Positions 10,602 to 19,867 of a DNA stretch of 64,000 bases are shown piece after piece; positions within the stretch are counted from its first letter, which is position 1, and every line of letters begins with the position of its first letter. A program made the position numbers and the translations under genes. The DNA is from Secundilactobacillus mixtipabuli (GTDB taxonomy: Bacteria; Bacillota; Bacilli; Lactobacillales; Lactobacillaceae), in NCBI RefSeq assembly GCF_002217925.1, contig NZ_BCMF01000012.1, positions 1 to 64,000 of the forward strand, read 5' to 3'. Under the pieces are notes generated by a model, which had not been told where the DNA came from, made no database searches, and saw only the letters and a list, made by a program, of their open reading frames with translations.

Positions 10602-11708
10602 TTATGATTTTGTAGGTTTTGCTTTAGTTGGTTTACCATTTTTGGCATCTTTGGGTTCGAGGTCTAGCGTTTCAACGTTCTTTTCGTCCGTTGATTCACC
10701 CTGCTCTTCCTCAGCGGCACCATCCATGTTGTACGCTTTACGCACCTTGGTCTTGATCTCGGCCATCACATCAGGATGTTCAGCCAGATAAGCCTTAGCG
10801 TTTTCACGGCCTTGGCCAATGCGATCATCACCGTATGAATACCATGAACCGGATTTATTGACGATGTCTTTATCGACAGCCATATCCACTAACTCACCAG
10901 TCTGAGAAATCCCAGTACCATACATAATGTCAACTTCGGCACGTTTAAATGGCGGCGCAACCTTGTTCTTGACCACTTTAATCCGCACACGGTTACCAAT
11001 AATATCAGTACCCTCTTTAATCTGTTCTGCCCGCCGAACCTCTAACCGGATCGTTGCGTAGAACTTAAGGGCCCGTCCACCTGGCGTGGTTTCAGGATTA
11101 CCAAACATCACACCGACTTTTTCACGGATTTGGTTAATGAAAATCGCGATGGTTTTGGTTTTATTAATTGAGCCTGATAACTTACGGAGTGCTTGTGACA
11201 TCAGACGAGCTTGTAGCCCAACGTGGGCATCACCCATCTCACCATCAATTTCAGCTCGGGGAACCAGTGCAGCCACAGAATCAACAACAATCATGTCTAC
11301 TGCGCCACTTGCAACCAAGGCATCCGCAATTTCCAACCCCTGTTCACCAGTATCTGGTTGGGAAAGCAGTAGGTCATCAATGTTAACACCCAAATGAGTC
11401 GCATAAGCGGGATCCAGAGCATTTTCAGCATCGATATAAGCTGCAGTACCGCCATTTTTTTGAACCTCAGCAACTGCGTGTAAAGCAACGGTCGTTTTAC
11501 CTGAACTTTCAGGACCGTATACTTCAACAATTCTCCCTCGAGGATAGCCACCAACACCTAATGCATTATCAAGTGCTAATGACCCACTAGAAATTGTTGA
11601 GATCTGAGTATCAGCCTTATCACCCATTCGCATGATAGAGCCTTTACCGAAATTTTTTTCAATTTTCTTTAATGCAGCATCTAACGCTGCCTGCCGTTCG
11701 TCAGCCAT
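10602..11708 (-). CDS. recA: Recombinase RecA
   Basis: Forms ATP-dependent filaments on single-stranded DNA for homologous recombination and triggers LexA self-cleavage. The 368-aa sequence has the N-terminal KALDAAL-like helix, Walker [10 protein letters not shown] (about 64-72), the DNA-binding loop region [16 protein letters not shown] and an acidic C-terminal tail rich in Glu, Asp and Lys. AAGGAGGAA precedes the ATG. It lies downstream of cinA, as in many lactic acid bacteria, but has its own promoter with an adjacent LexA-type box, so SOS induction is likely. Confidence 0.98.
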   Translation of the reverse strand: MADERQAALDAALKKIEKNFGKGSIMRMGDKADTQISTISSGSLALDNALGVGGYPRGRIVEVYGPESSGKTTVALHAVAEVQKNGGTAAYIDAENALDPAYATHLGVNIDDLLLSQPDTGEQGLEIADALVASGAVDMIVVDSVAALVPRAEIDGEMGDAHVGLQARLMSQALRKLSGSINKTKTIAIFINQIREKVGVMFGNPETTPGGRALKFYATIRLEVRRAEQIKEGTDIIGNRVRIKVVKNKVAPPFKRAEVDIMYGTGISQTGELVDMAVDKDIVNKSGSWYSYGDDRIGQGRENAKAYLAEHPDVMAEIKTKVRKAYNMDGAAEEEQGESTDEKNVETLDLEPKDAKNGKPTKAKPTKS

Positions 11709-11741
11709 GTAGTTCCTCCTTAGTAGCCATTTGCAAGTTAA

Positions 11742-11770
11742 ACTATACCTTTCTTAACACAAAATTGCAA
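11742..11770 (-). promoter_or_regulatory. Promoter of recA
   Basis: The minus strand has TTGCAA (11765-11770), 17 bp, TATAGT (11742-11747). The LexA-type box lies 8 bp upstream of the -35. Confidence 0.75.
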
Positions 11771-11777
11771 GCAAAGT

Positions 11778-11791
11778 AGAACAAAGGTTCG
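11778..11791 (-). promoter_or_regulatory. LexA (DinR) box at recA
   Basis: The minus strand reads CGAACCTTTGTTCT, which fits the Gram-positive SOS box CGAAC-N4-GTTCG with perfect GAAC/GTTC half-sites. It lies between the cinA stop and the recA -35. A LexA dimer here would occlude the promoter. Protein binding is inferred. Confidence 0.7.
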
Positions 11792-11796
11792 CACTT

Positions 11797-13044
11797 TTAG
11801 TTGGCCGCTAATTTTTGCCGAATCAGGTCTAAACCAGCCATCACCGATCGCGCCCTAACCTGCTGACGGCCGTTGGTAAAGTGGTATAAGTATGCCTCGG
11901 GTTCATCATCACGATAAGCAATTCCGATCCAAACGGTGCCTGCTGATTGGCCCTCCAATTCATCTGGGCCCGCCACACCAGTAAAGGAAACGGCGATATC
12001 AGTCTGCATTTTTTGGCGGGCTTGTTTAGCCATCCAAATAGCGGTTGCTTTGCTGACAACTCCCTGCGAGTCAATCACTGCCGAAGGAATTGACAGTAAT
12101 TGATGCTTGGCTTCGTTAGCGTAAGTCACAAAGCCCCCAGGAAAGACTGCGGAAACACCTGGCACACTGCCAATTGTGCTTTGAAACTCGCCAGCAGTCA
12201 GACTCTCAGCAGCAGTCACCGATAGCTTGCGAGTAATCAATTGTTGAACCACGACGTTGGCCAGAGAATTATCGTCCCCATACCCGTAGAAGTACTGACC
12301 GTCCTTCGCTAATATCTGATTCACCACATCTTGAATCATTTCCTCAGCGCGTTGCTCATCCTTTGCCGAAGCGGTTATTCGAAGCGTGACCTCTGTCATT
12401 TTTGCATATGGTGCAATCGTTGGGTTTGTCTGATGGCCGATTAAATCAGATAGGTCGGTTACCAGCTGGGATTCGCCAATACCGATAAATCGCATCACCC
12501 TAGAGGTAAATACGCGGCTTTGCTGACCCTGTTTTTTTAATTGGGGAATCAATTCGCTATCAATCATCTTCAAGCACTCTGCTGGTGGTCCTGGTAGCAA
12601 AACATAGCTCGTCCCATTCTGGTTGAGATATAAATCACCGACAGCAAATCCGTTGTGATTAGTCAAACTGATGGCATGTTTAATTTTCAACGCTTGCTTG
12701 GCATTATTGGGCGTCGAATTTCTGCCGCTGGTGGCAGCATAGTCATCGATCTTAGCTTTTGCTGCTGCATCAGTCACTAACGGTTCTCCCAAGTGCTGGG
12801 CGACGATTTGCTTGGTTAAATCATCTTCGGTAGGACCAAGACCGCCAATCGTCAGCACAAGGTCACTTCTGCTTTCAGCCACTTTTAAGACGCTCTCAAG
12901 CCGCTCAGGATTATCACCGACAACAGTCTGATAATAGACGTTAACACCTATCTCAGCTAATTTTTGGGCTAAATAAGCACCGTTTGTGTTCGCAATCTGC
13001 CCCAATAGTAATTCCGTACCGACAGCAATAATTTCTGCATTCAT
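11797..13044 (-). CDS. cinA: CinA-family protein (nicotinamide-nucleotide amidase / competence-damage protein)
   Basis: The 415-aa protein has two domains. The N-terminal molybdopterin-binding-like (COG1058) domain spans about residues 1-170 with GGLGPTEDD. The C-terminal PncC-type amidohydrolase domain spans about 250-410 with AESLTAGEF and FTGVAGP. PncC enzymes deamidate NMN in pyridine-nucleotide salvage. In streptococci CinA brings RecA to the membrane during competence. GGAGGATAAAT precedes the ATG. It is placed directly upstream of recA, and no competence genes are nearby. Confidence 0.93.
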   Translation of the reverse strand: MNAEIIAVGTELLLGQIANTNGAYLAQKLAEIGVNVYYQTVVGDNPERLESVLKVAESRSDLVLTIGGLGPTEDDLTKQIVAQHLGEPLVTDAAAKAKIDDYAATSGRNSTPNNAKQALKIKHAISLTNHNGFAVGDLYLNQNGTSYVLLPGPPAECLKMIDSELIPQLKKQGQQSRVFTSRVMRFIGIGESQLVTDLSDLIGHQTNPTIAPYAKMTEVTLRITASAKDEQRAEEMIQDVVNQILAKDGQYFYGYGDDNSLANVVVQQLITRKLSVTAAESLTAGEFQSTIGSVPGVSAVFPGGFVTYANEAKHQLLSIPSAVIDSQGVVSKATAIWMAKQARQKMQTDIAVSFTGVAGPDELEGQSAGTVWIGIAYRDDEPEAYLYHFTNGRQQVRARSVMAGLDLIRQKLAAN

Positions 13045-13078
13045 ATTTATCCTCCGTCATTCAATTCATTTTGCTAGT

Positions 13079-13118
13079 AAAAAAGGGCCGCTCCGATTTG
13101 ACGAAGAGCATACCCTTT
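13079..13118 (-). terminator. Terminator after pgsA
   Basis: The minus strand shows AAAGGG..GCTC pairing with GAGC..CCCTTT, followed by six T. It is placed 7 bp past the pgsA stop and before the cinA start. Confidence 0.75.
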
Positions 13119-13124
13119 CTCAGT

Positions 13125-13706
13125 TTAATCGTTAAATGAATCCGCAAAAACGCTTCGGTTCTTAACAAAATAGTCAATCCCTGAATAAATCGTAAAGAAC
13201 AGGCAGATGTAAAGTAAAATCGTTCCTAATGGAAAACCGATGAACAAAAAGTTGTTCAGCAGCAATAAAATAATACTAAACATCTGTGAAGTCGTCTTAA
13301 TTTTACCAGGCCAAGCGGCAGCCATCACCTGACCATTGTTTTCAACAATGATCAAACGTAGACCAGTTACTGCCAATTCACGGCAAACAATAATGGCGAC
13401 GACCCAAGCCGGTGCCATGCCCATTTGAACTAACAGCACAAAGGCGGTCATCACGATCATTTTATCCGCCAACGGATCGGCAAATTTACCAAAGTTAGTG
13501 ACTAAATGCTTTCGGCGGGCGATTTGCCCATCAAGAAAATCAGTAATAGAAGCAACAGCAAAAACGATAGCTGCCACAATCTGGGTCACTGGAATCTTGG
13601 TTGACAGCCACATAACTGAACCCCAGTCCATTGGTACTGCCAGAATGATTAGGAAAATGGGGATTAAGATAATCCGGCCAATCGTTAATTTATTAGGTAA
13701 GTTCAC
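13125..13706 (-). CDS. pgsA: CDP-diacylglycerol-glycerol-3-phosphate 3-phosphatidyltransferase
   Basis: Membrane enzyme that makes phosphatidylglycerol phosphate, the precursor of the phosphatidylglycerol used by the LTA synthase encoded at 555. The 193-aa protein has several hydrophobic helices. It carries the CDP-alcohol phosphotransferase signature DG-x2-AR-x8-G-x3-D-x3-D, visible from DFLDGQIARR to FADPLADK (about 58-84). It starts at GTG (13706) with GGAGGGAA seven to eight bases upstream. It follows rodZ after a weak terminator, the usual Firmicutes order. Confidence 0.95.
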   Translation of the reverse strand: MNLPNKLTIGRIILIPIFLIILAVPMDWGSVMWLSTKIPVTQIVAAIVFAVASITDFLDGQIARRKHLVTNFGKFADPLADKMIVMTAFVLLVQMGMAPAWVVAIIVCRELAVTGLRLIIVENNGQVMAAAWPGKIKTTSQMFSIILLLLNNFLFIGFPLGTILLYICLFFTIYSGIDYFVKNRSVFADSFND

Positions 13707-13735
13707 GGTGTTCCCTCCAAATACGTCAGTCTCAA

Positions 13736-13767
13736 GAAAAGGTAAGCTATTTAGCTTACCCTTTTTT
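13736..13767 (-). terminator. Hairpin between rodZ and pgsA
   Basis: GGTAAGCT / AGCTTACC with a four-base loop. The minus strand continues into TTTTC, so termination of rodZ transcripts may be partial. The T-run is stronger on the plus strand, where no gene ends. Confidence 0.6.
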
Positions 13768-13769
13768 GG

Positions 13770-14726
13770 TTACTTAAATTGTACGGTGATATTTTGAACC
13801 TGAGACGTCGTGGTTGTCGACGATGCTGAGCTAGCTGTACCAGCCGTAGAACCCGTTGTCGACGAAGCCGTCGTTGAAGTAGCAGTTGTTGCTGAACTCG
13901 TTGCCTTTGAAATTGGTAATCTCTTACCACCAATGGTGACCTTAGTTTCTGGTGCATTTCCCAAATTCAAAGTAACAGACGTTGCATTAGCGTTCAGCTT
14001 AACCGTTTGAACTTTGCCAGCTGTAAGGGTTCCCTGAAAGAGGGAAGTACCGGCAGAAGTTACTGATACCCACGCACTAGCGGACGTCTTGATTTTAACG
14101 GTTTTAGTCTTTGGGGCGTTAACCATCGTGTAGGTTGTCGCTGCTCCCGTAGTTGAAACTTTGCTAAAGCTAGCTTTTGAAGCAGCCTTTGAAGAAGCTG
14201 TGGCCTTCTTACTAGAAGTTTTAGCAGAAGAACTAGACTTAGCAGCACTCCCCGAAACGGAAACAGAACTGCTATCCACGTTTTGAGAATTGTTGCTAGA
14301 CTGAGAGCTTTTGGTCGTAGCTAACCAAATACCGATTAAAACGGCTACCACAACGATCACTGCGGCTACAATTGGCACTTGCCGTTTGATTTTAGCCGTT
14401 CGATCATCGACCTTGCGTTGAGCTGAACGGGTAGACGGGTTATCTTCGTTAACCCGGTCAACGTACTCCTGCGTTTTGGTACTTGGCAATTGATCACTGT
14501 ATTCATTGAGTAATTCATTACCATCTAAACCAACTGTCTGTGCGTACTGCTTAATAAAGGCACGCACGTAAAAATCGCCCGGCAGATCAGAAAACTTACC
14601 ATCCTCAATTGCAATCAGGTATCTCTTTTGAATCTTGGTCGTTTGCTGAAGGTCATCTAAGGTAAACCCTTTAGCAATTCTGGCGTCGCGTAAGGTTTCG
14701 CCAATTGACTTTGTATTTTCACTCAT
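13770..14726 (-). CDS. rodZ: RodZ-like cytoskeletal membrane protein (helix-turn-helix, one membrane span)
   Basis: The 318-aa protein has a cytoplasmic N-terminal HTH_25 domain (about 6-75, GETLRDARIAKGFTLDDL). A basic linker and one transmembrane helix (about 112-132) follow. Then comes an outside part with a long Ser/Ala/Thr/Lys-rich stretch, a small beta-rich domain (about 195-265) and a second Ser/Thr-rich tail. RodZ links MreB to the wall-synthesis complex. The HTH is unlikely to bind DNA as its main role. GGTGGAGAA precedes the ATG. It lies between the M16 peptidase pair and pgsA, as in Bacillus ymfM. Confidence 0.85.
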   Translation of the reverse strand: MSENTKSIGETLRDARIAKGFTLDDLQQTTKIQKRYLIAIEDGKFSDLPGDFYVRAFIKQYAQTVGLDGNELLNEYSDQLPSTKTQEYVDRVNEDNPSTRSAQRKVDDRTAKIKRQVPIVAAVIVVVAVLIGIWLATTKSSQSSNNSQNVDSSSVSVSGSAAKSSSSAKTSSKKATASSKAASKASFSKVSTTGAATTYTMVNAPKTKTVKIKTSASAWVSVTSAGTSLFQGTLTAGKVQTVKLNANATSVTLNLGNAPETKVTIGGKRLPISKATSSATTATSTTASSTTGSTAGTASSASSTTTTSQVQNITVQFK

Positions 14727-14774
14727 AAATTATTCTCCACCTATTAACCTATAAAGTCTTGTCATTTCAGTTTT

Positions 14775-14780
14775 AGTATA
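14775..14780 (-). promoter_or_regulatory. Extended -10 promoter of rodZ
   Basis: The minus strand reads TATGCTATACT, an extended -10 (TGC before TATACT), without a good -35 at 17 bp. It is placed about 50 bp upstream of rodZ and after the ymfH stop. Confidence 0.55.
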
Positions 14781-14839
14781 GCATACGTCAAGCTATGATT
14801 TAACGAAGAATTCTTGTGTGCCAACTTTTTAAAGCTTTC

Positions 14840-16126
14840 TTAATGACCAGGAACAATTTCTTGAACACTGATTCCAGCTGAACCCAAAAACTGCTGCATT
14901 GTGGCAATGACATCCTGCATGGTCAGGGCTTTGATCACGCCAACTTCGTCAAACAAACTGGCATCACCATATAATTGATCATCAAATTGATTGGCAATTG
15001 CTTCCAACGAGTTAAATGACGAAAGTGTGCTGCCAATTGCTTCCCGTTGAACGGCTTCAAAGCGATCACGCGCAGCTTCAAGTTTATCGGTAGCATGGTG
15101 TAAAATATCCAGCACTGCGGTTTCAAAAGCTTTTGGATCTTCAGCTTCACCGGCCATGATCACATGGTGAGCACCACGCTGCAACTCAATGTTATACCCA
15201 AAACTATCATCAATAATGCCTTGGTCATATAATGACAAGAAATCAGGCGCCGTTTCACCCAAAAGAAGTGTAAAGCCCAGAGAAATTGCATCCTCGTATT
15301 TAAGCCGGTTGATCCCCGTCGGCAAATCGTCATTACCCCGTATGCCAACAGTCACTTTAGGCCGTTCAACCGGCATAACTAATTCTTTATGGGCAATGAT
15401 CTGCTGAGATACCGGTGGTAGGATTCGCTTTATTGGCGCCGGTTTACTAAACGTTTTAGCCGCCTGATTAGCCTCGATCCACCCTAATGCTTCTGCCGGT
15501 TTTAATCGGCCCACCACAAACAAGCTCATATTGCTAGGATGATAGAAGGTTTGATGGGCTAAATATAAATCTTCGGGTTTAATTTTATCAATTGATTCAA
15601 TTGAGCCCGCAATATCATCAGCTAAAGGCTGGTCAGGATACAAATTAGCAATCGTTCCAAAATAAGCACGTGAATTAGGATCGTCCTCATACATTTGGAT
15701 TTCTTGCCCAATGATCCCCTTTTCTTTATTGACCGTTTGTTCAGTAAAATAAGGATCCTGCACGAAGTCCAGCAAGGTTTCCAAATTTTCCTTCAAATGG
15801 TGCGTTGCCGAAAACAAATAACTGGTATGGGTATAACTGGTAAAAGCGTTAGAACTGCCACCAAAATGAGCGAAAGTATCAAACGCATCATGATCAGCTT
15901 TTTCAAACATTTTATGTTCCAAAAAATGAGCAATTCCTGCAGGCTGAGTGACTGGTGCTGTACCGTTTAGCGGCACAAAAGACTGGTCAATGGAACCGTA
16001 ATCCGTCGTCATCACCGCATAGGTTTTATGAAACCCTTCCTTAGGCAGTAAATAAACGCGCAAACCGTTACTTAGTTTTTCGGAATAGAGTGTTTCGCCT
16101 AAATCTGAATAGTGCTTCTCTTTCAT
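14840..16126 (-). CDS. ymfH: M16 family zinc peptidase YmfH
   Basis: A 428-aa pitrilysin-family protein. The inverted zinc motif HxxEH is intact as HFLEH (His67, Glu70, His71), so this is the active subunit. The substrate in lactobacilli is not known. Related proteins process small peptides. The ATG overlaps the stop of the upstream paralogue ymfF by 4 bp, so the two are translationally coupled and probably form a heterodimer, by analogy with two-chain M16 enzymes. No signal peptide, so it is cytoplasmic. Confidence 0.88.
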   Translation of the reverse strand: MKEKHYSDLGETLYSEKLSNGLRVYLLPKEGFHKTYAVMTTDYGSIDQSFVPLNGTAPVTQPAGIAHFLEHKMFEKADHDAFDTFAHFGGSSNAFTSYTHTSYLFSATHHLKENLETLLDFVQDPYFTEQTVNKEKGIIGQEIQMYEDDPNSRAYFGTIANLYPDQPLADDIAGSIESIDKIKPEDLYLAHQTFYHPSNMSLFVVGRLKPAEALGWIEANQAAKTFSKPAPIKRILPPVSQQIIAHKELVMPVERPKVTVGIRGNDDLPTGINRLKYEDAISLGFTLLLGETAPDFLSLYDQGIIDDSFGYNIELQRGAHHVIMAGEAEDPKAFETAVLDILHHATDKLEAARDRFEAVQREAIGSTLSSFNSLEAIANQFDDQLYGDASLFDEVGVIKALTMQDVIATMQQFLGSAGISVQEIVPGH

Positions 16127-17382
16127 TTGGCGTCCTCTCCCTTCAAAAAATAAACCGCTTGTAGCTGAACCCGTTTGGCAATCGCCGACACATCTTCTCG
16201 GGTCACTTGTTTGATCTGGTTAACCCAGTCTGTGGCACTGACACTGCTGTTCAGTAACTGGTCAAGCATCGCCTGATTAACTAAGGCCCGCTGTGAATCT
16301 AAGCGTGATTCGCGACCGTTGATTAAACTAGCAATCACCTGATCAAATACCTCATCACTAAATTGCCCCTTAATAATGGCGTCCAGCTGCTGTGCAATGA
16401 TTGTTTTCACTGCTGCTTCATTAGACTGATCGATCCCAGTCTGCACGAGTAGTGTGCCCGTAAAACCGTCAAAACGGCTGGAAGCATAATAAGCCAAACT
16501 ATTTTTTTCACGAACATTTTTAAACAGCATTGAAATTGGTGTTCCGCCGAACAACCCATTGAACACCAAAGCTTTGTAAAAATCTGCTTCACGATAATAA
16601 ACGGGCAGCTTATACGCAATATTAAGCTTAGACTGCTGCAAGGGCTGACCTTCCGTTTTAGCAACCATTTCGCTTACAGGACGACGATAAATAATTTCTG
16701 AACTCTGAATTTGTCGGTCTTCAAGCTGCCATTTAGCTAAATCAGCAACTAAATCAGCTTCCGAAACATCACCAGCTACCGTAATTTGGACCTGATTGGT
16801 CGCCAGCAGTTGCTGATAAGTTGCATACAGTGTTTCAGCACCAATACCATTAATTGTCTCGGCGTCACCGTAAAGACTGGTTGCAAAGAACGGTTCATTT
16901 TTAAAATAAAGCTGGCTTAACTGCTGCTCAGCATAGTATTGCTTATCATCGTTTAAGGACTTTAAGTACGCCATTAAATTCTGTTTTTGACGGGCAAACG
17001 TGACTGACTCAAACGCACCATCGTTCACAAGCGGTCGGTAGATAACACTGCGCAAAAAAGCGATCATTTCACTCAGCAGTGATTCACCGCCAATAAAATG
17101 GTCATTAATAATGGTACTTGAAAAGCGCAGCCCCTCTTGCAGGCCATAGCGAAAAACATTGACACCGTAACTTGCACCGTACATCATCGATAATTTTTGA
17201 GCTAATTTTGTTTGTGTGGAGTATTCAGCACTGCTGGTCTCCAGTAGCTGTGCTAATAAAATTCGGTTGGATAATTCTTGCACGTTACCGGGCGCAATAA
17301 AGTCAACCGTCATACTGATTGTTTTAAATTGGGTCGTTGGAATGACGTTTAACCAAACACCCTTTGCTAATTGCTTTGGCAC
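16123..17382 (-). CDS. ymfF: M16 family non-catalytic partner YmfF
   Basis: Shares the two-domain M16 fold with ymfH but has no HxxEH motif. The equivalent region reads QLLETSSAEY, so it is expected to be a non-catalytic partner. I start it at the GTG at 17382 (MPKQLAKGVW), because AAAGGAGG lies seven bases upstream. The longer open frame to 17409 would put that ribosome site inside the gene. The protein is 419 aa. It is the first gene of the ymfF-ymfH pair and is divergent from the aspartate kinase. Confidence 0.85.
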   Translation of the reverse strand: MPKQLAKGVWLNVIPTTQFKTISMTVDFIAPGNVQELSNRILLAQLLETSSAEYSTQTKLAQKLSMMYGASYGVNVFRYGLQEGLRFSSTIINDHFIGGESLLSEMIAFLRSVIYRPLVNDGAFESVTFARQKQNLMAYLKSLNDDKQYYAEQQLSQLYFKNEPFFATSLYGDAETINGIGAETLYATYQQLLATNQVQITVAGDVSEADLVADLAKWQLEDRQIQSSEIIYRRPVSEMVAKTEGQPLQQSKLNIAYKLPVYYREADFYKALVFNGLFGGTPISMLFKNVREKNSLAYYASSRFDGFTGTLLVQTGIDQSNEAAVKTIIAQQLDAIIKGQFSDEVFDQVIASLINGRESRLDSQRALVNQAMLDQLLNSSVSATDWVNQIKQVTREDVSAIAKRVQLQAVYFLKGEDAK

Positions 17383-17562
17383 TTTTAGCCCTCCTTTGGA
17401 CATTACCAAACCATATTAGATGATTTATCACTAAAACGCCACCCTTTTGGATTGAAAAAGCAAAAATATTTGGCACCCGTTTCACTTTCATCATTGACCT
17501 TGCGTTTTAACCGTCTTCTTTGCTATTCTTAATGTTAAATTAAGTCAGTAGGAGGAATTATC

Positions 17563-18918
17563 ATGAAAGTCGTTAAATTCGGGGGGAGTTCCCTTGCCAA
17601 CTCTACTCAGGTGAACAAAGTGGTTAACATCGTTAAAGCTGACGATCAACGGCGCTTTGTGGTCGTATCGGCACCTGGTAAACGGTTTGACGGGGACATT
17701 AAAGTCACAGACTTACTCATTCAATATGCCAAAGCCACCCTAAATGGTGACCCTAGCGACACGATTACTGGGCAAATTATCGCTCGGTATGAAGAAATCG
17801 CCACCGCCTTTCAGATTCCTCAATCTGCCTTTGAAGCAATCAAACAAACCATTTTGAACTTACCCCACCACGATTATCAAGATGACAGCTACTTAATGGC
17901 GGCTTTTAAAGCTCATGGTGAAAAGCTGAATGCCATCCTAATTGCTCAAGTATTGAAAGCCTCTGGTGTTAACGCGAAGTTTTTGGATCCCAAAGAGGCA
18001 GGGTTAGTCGTGACTGACTCACCAGATGATGCTGAAATTATTCCTACGAGTTATGACCGCATCAACGAATGGGCTGACAGCAAGCTTGTCCGAGTGATCC
18101 CCGGGTTCTTTGGTTACAACGATCAGGGCCAAATCTGCACTTTCTCTCGGGGCGGTTCCGATATCACCGGTGCAATTATCGCCCGTGGTGTTAAGGCTAA
18201 ACGCTACGAAAACTTTACCGATGTGGATGCCATCTACGCTGCCAATCCACAGGTTGTTCACCATCCCATTGCCATTCATAACATGACTTTTCGTGAGATG
18301 CGTGAACTTTCTTACGCCGGTTTTTCGGTTTTTCATGATGAAGCTTTAATCCCTGCTATTCAGGGTGATATTCAAGTCGTGGTTAAAAACACCAACCATC
18401 CCAGTGAACGGGGAACCTCCATCACGTCTCATAAACGCGTGAATCCCGCATACCCAGTTTCAGGGATTGCCAGCTCGCCAAACTTCTGCGGTATTTATAT
18501 TCGGAAGTATATGTTAGATAAAAAGCGCTATTCTCAAAAAATCCTCAAACTCTTAGCAGAATATGATTTATCTTATGAGCATATGCCCTCTGGGATCGAT
18601 GATTTAACTGTCATTATGCGTCAAGATCAACTCACACCAGAACTGGAAGACACACTGATCCGTGAGTTAGTCATTGCATTACGCCCAGATGAAATCCATA
18701 TTTCTCACAATTACGCCCTATTAATGGTCGTTGGTGAAGGCATGGCAAACCGTACTGGCATCATGTCTAAGGCAACCGATGCCTTAGCCCGCCAAAACGT
18801 CAAACTGATCATGGTCAACCAAGGGGCTTCAGAGATTTCCATGATGTTTGGAATTAAGCAAGACGAAGCAAAGGTTGCCATCAAAGCGTTATACGATACT
18901 TTCTTCCCTGACCTTTAG
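17563..18918 (+). CDS. Aspartate kinase
   Basis: Phosphorylates L-aspartate, the first step to lysine, threonine, methionine and diaminopimelate for the cell wall. The 451-aa protein has the N-terminal kinase motif KFGGSSLAN (5-13), FSRGGSDITGA and FTDVDAIYAA, followed by a C-terminal pair of ACT domains for allosteric control. It resembles the monofunctional YclM/ThrD class rather than the class with an internally translated beta subunit. TAGGAGGAA precedes the ATG. The leader is short and I see no lysine riboswitch. It is a single gene ended by a perfect hairpin. Confidence 0.93.
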   Translation: MKVVKFGGSSLANSTQVNKVVNIVKADDQRRFVVVSAPGKRFDGDIKVTDLLIQYAKATLNGDPSDTITGQIIARYEEIATAFQIPQSAFEAIKQTILNLPHHDYQDDSYLMAAFKAHGEKLNAILIAQVLKASGVNAKFLDPKEAGLVVTDSPDDAEIIPTSYDRINEWADSKLVRVIPGFFGYNDQGQICTFSRGGSDITGAIIARGVKAKRYENFTDVDAIYAANPQVVHHPIAIHNMTFREMRELSYAGFSVFHDEALIPAIQGDIQVVVKNTNHPSERGTSITSHKRVNPAYPVSGIASSPNFCGIYIRKYMLDKKRYSQKILKLLAEYDLSYEHMPSGIDDLTVIMRQDQLTPELEDTLIRELVIALRPDEIHISHNYALLMVVGEGMANRTGIMSKATDALARQNVKLIMVNQGASEISMMFGIKQDEAKVAIKALYDTFFPDL

Positions 18919-18938
18919 GAGCTTTTGATGAGTTAACG

Positions 18939-18981
18939 TAAATAAGCGCTACCCCGTAAAACTAGGGGTAGCGCTTATTTA
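18939..18981. terminator. Bidirectional terminator between aspartate kinase and the binding-protein gene
   Basis: A perfect 17-bp stem (18939-18955 with 18965-18981) with a nine-base loop, GC-rich in the middle and AT-rich at the ends. It lies between convergent genes and can stop transcription from both sides. Confidence 0.9.
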
Positions 18982-19002
18982 TATTAGACACGCATTCTTT
19001 AA

Positions 19003-19851
19003 TTACTTGTTATTCAGTAATGGGGAATCCGCGTTGTCACCAAACCACTTGTGATTGATTTTAGCCAACGTCCCATTCTTAGCAAGAATCTTCAGCCCAC
19101 GATTAATTTTTTGACGCATCGTTGTATCGGTTTTACGCATCCCAACACCGAACTGCTCTTTAGGAAACTTACCATTCGTAATTTGGTAATCCTTAGGGTT
19201 ACTTTCGTGGTTGATATAGTAACCGGCATACGTTGAATCAATGACCATCCCTTGAATTCGGCCAGCGTTTAAATCAATAAAGGCATTGGTAAACGAATCA
19301 TAAAGGACGGGAGACTTACCTTTAATGCGATTCTTCAACAAGTTAGGGTACTGGCTGATATCTTGTGCACCAGAGGAACCCGCTTGAGCCCCCAAAGTCT
19401 TTCCCTGCATATCTGCGAAGGAATTGATGTGATCCTTTCTTAGCGAAACCAACGTCTGATCATTTTGCAGATAGGTATTACTGAAAGCGACCTTCTTTTC
19501 ACGTTCAGGTGTCTTGGAATACCCATTCCAAATCAGATCAATCGTCCCATTATTTAACTCAGTCGCGTTCATTGACCAATCGATCGACTGGAAACTGACC
19601 TTAATGCCGTATAGCTTAAACAATGCATTTGCTAAATCAACATCGTACCCCACAAGTTTACCGCTCTTTTGCCGGAAGCCCATCGGTACAAAGGTGTCAT
19701 CCAAACCAACAGTGACGTAGCCGCGCTTTTGGATTCGGGTCCAGTTATCGACGTGGTTTGCCCGTTTACCAACACTGACACCGCTACAGCCAGATAAGAG
19801 TGAGACGGTGCAGACCAGCATGATCAGGCAAAGCCAAATTTTCTTTTTCAT
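19003..19851 (-). CDS. Amino-acid ABC transporter substrate-binding lipoprotein
   Basis: A 282-aa SBP_bac_3 (polar amino acid) receptor. The start at 19851 gives a lipoprotein signal, KKKIWLCLIM..LLSGC, with the lipobox Cys near residue 22 and GGAGGG at the right distance. A longer open frame would overlap the ATPase gene. Typical segments are RGYVTVGLDDTFVPMGF and GYDVDLANALF. It is the third gene of a permease-ATPase-receptor operon under a T-box leader. The leader reads best as histidine-responsive, so histidine is a plausible ligand, but the sequence does not prove it. Confidence 0.9.
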   Translation of the reverse strand: MKKKIWLCLIMLVCTVSLLSGCSGVSVGKRANHVDNWTRIQKRGYVTVGLDDTFVPMGFRQKSGKLVGYDVDLANALFKLYGIKVSFQSIDWSMNATELNNGTIDLIWNGYSKTPEREKKVAFSNTYLQNDQTLVSLRKDHINSFADMQGKTLGAQAGSSGAQDISQYPNLLKNRIKGKSPVLYDSFTNAFIDLNAGRIQGMVIDSTYAGYYINHESNPKDYQITNGKFPKEQFGVGMRKTDTTMRQKINRGLKILAKNGTLAKINHKWFGDNADSPLLNNK

Positions 19852-19867
19852 GCTTTTTCCCTCCTCA

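Noticed and set aside
13498-14248. Open frames overlapping pgsA and rodZ, including Gln/Arg-rich and Val/Ala-rich proteins
   Set aside because: These are frame shadows of the Ser/Ala/Thr-rich rodZ repeats and of pgsA. Their composition mirrors the repeats and there is no start signal.
16123-17382. YmfF as an active zinc peptidase
   Set aside because: The HxxEH motif is absent at the expected position, whereas it is intact in its neighbour ymfH.
17383-17562. Lysine riboswitch before the aspartate kinase gene
   Set aside because: The leader is too short and no lysine-element pairing was found. A possible promoter there (TTGACC with a distant TATTCT) has a spacer that is too long.
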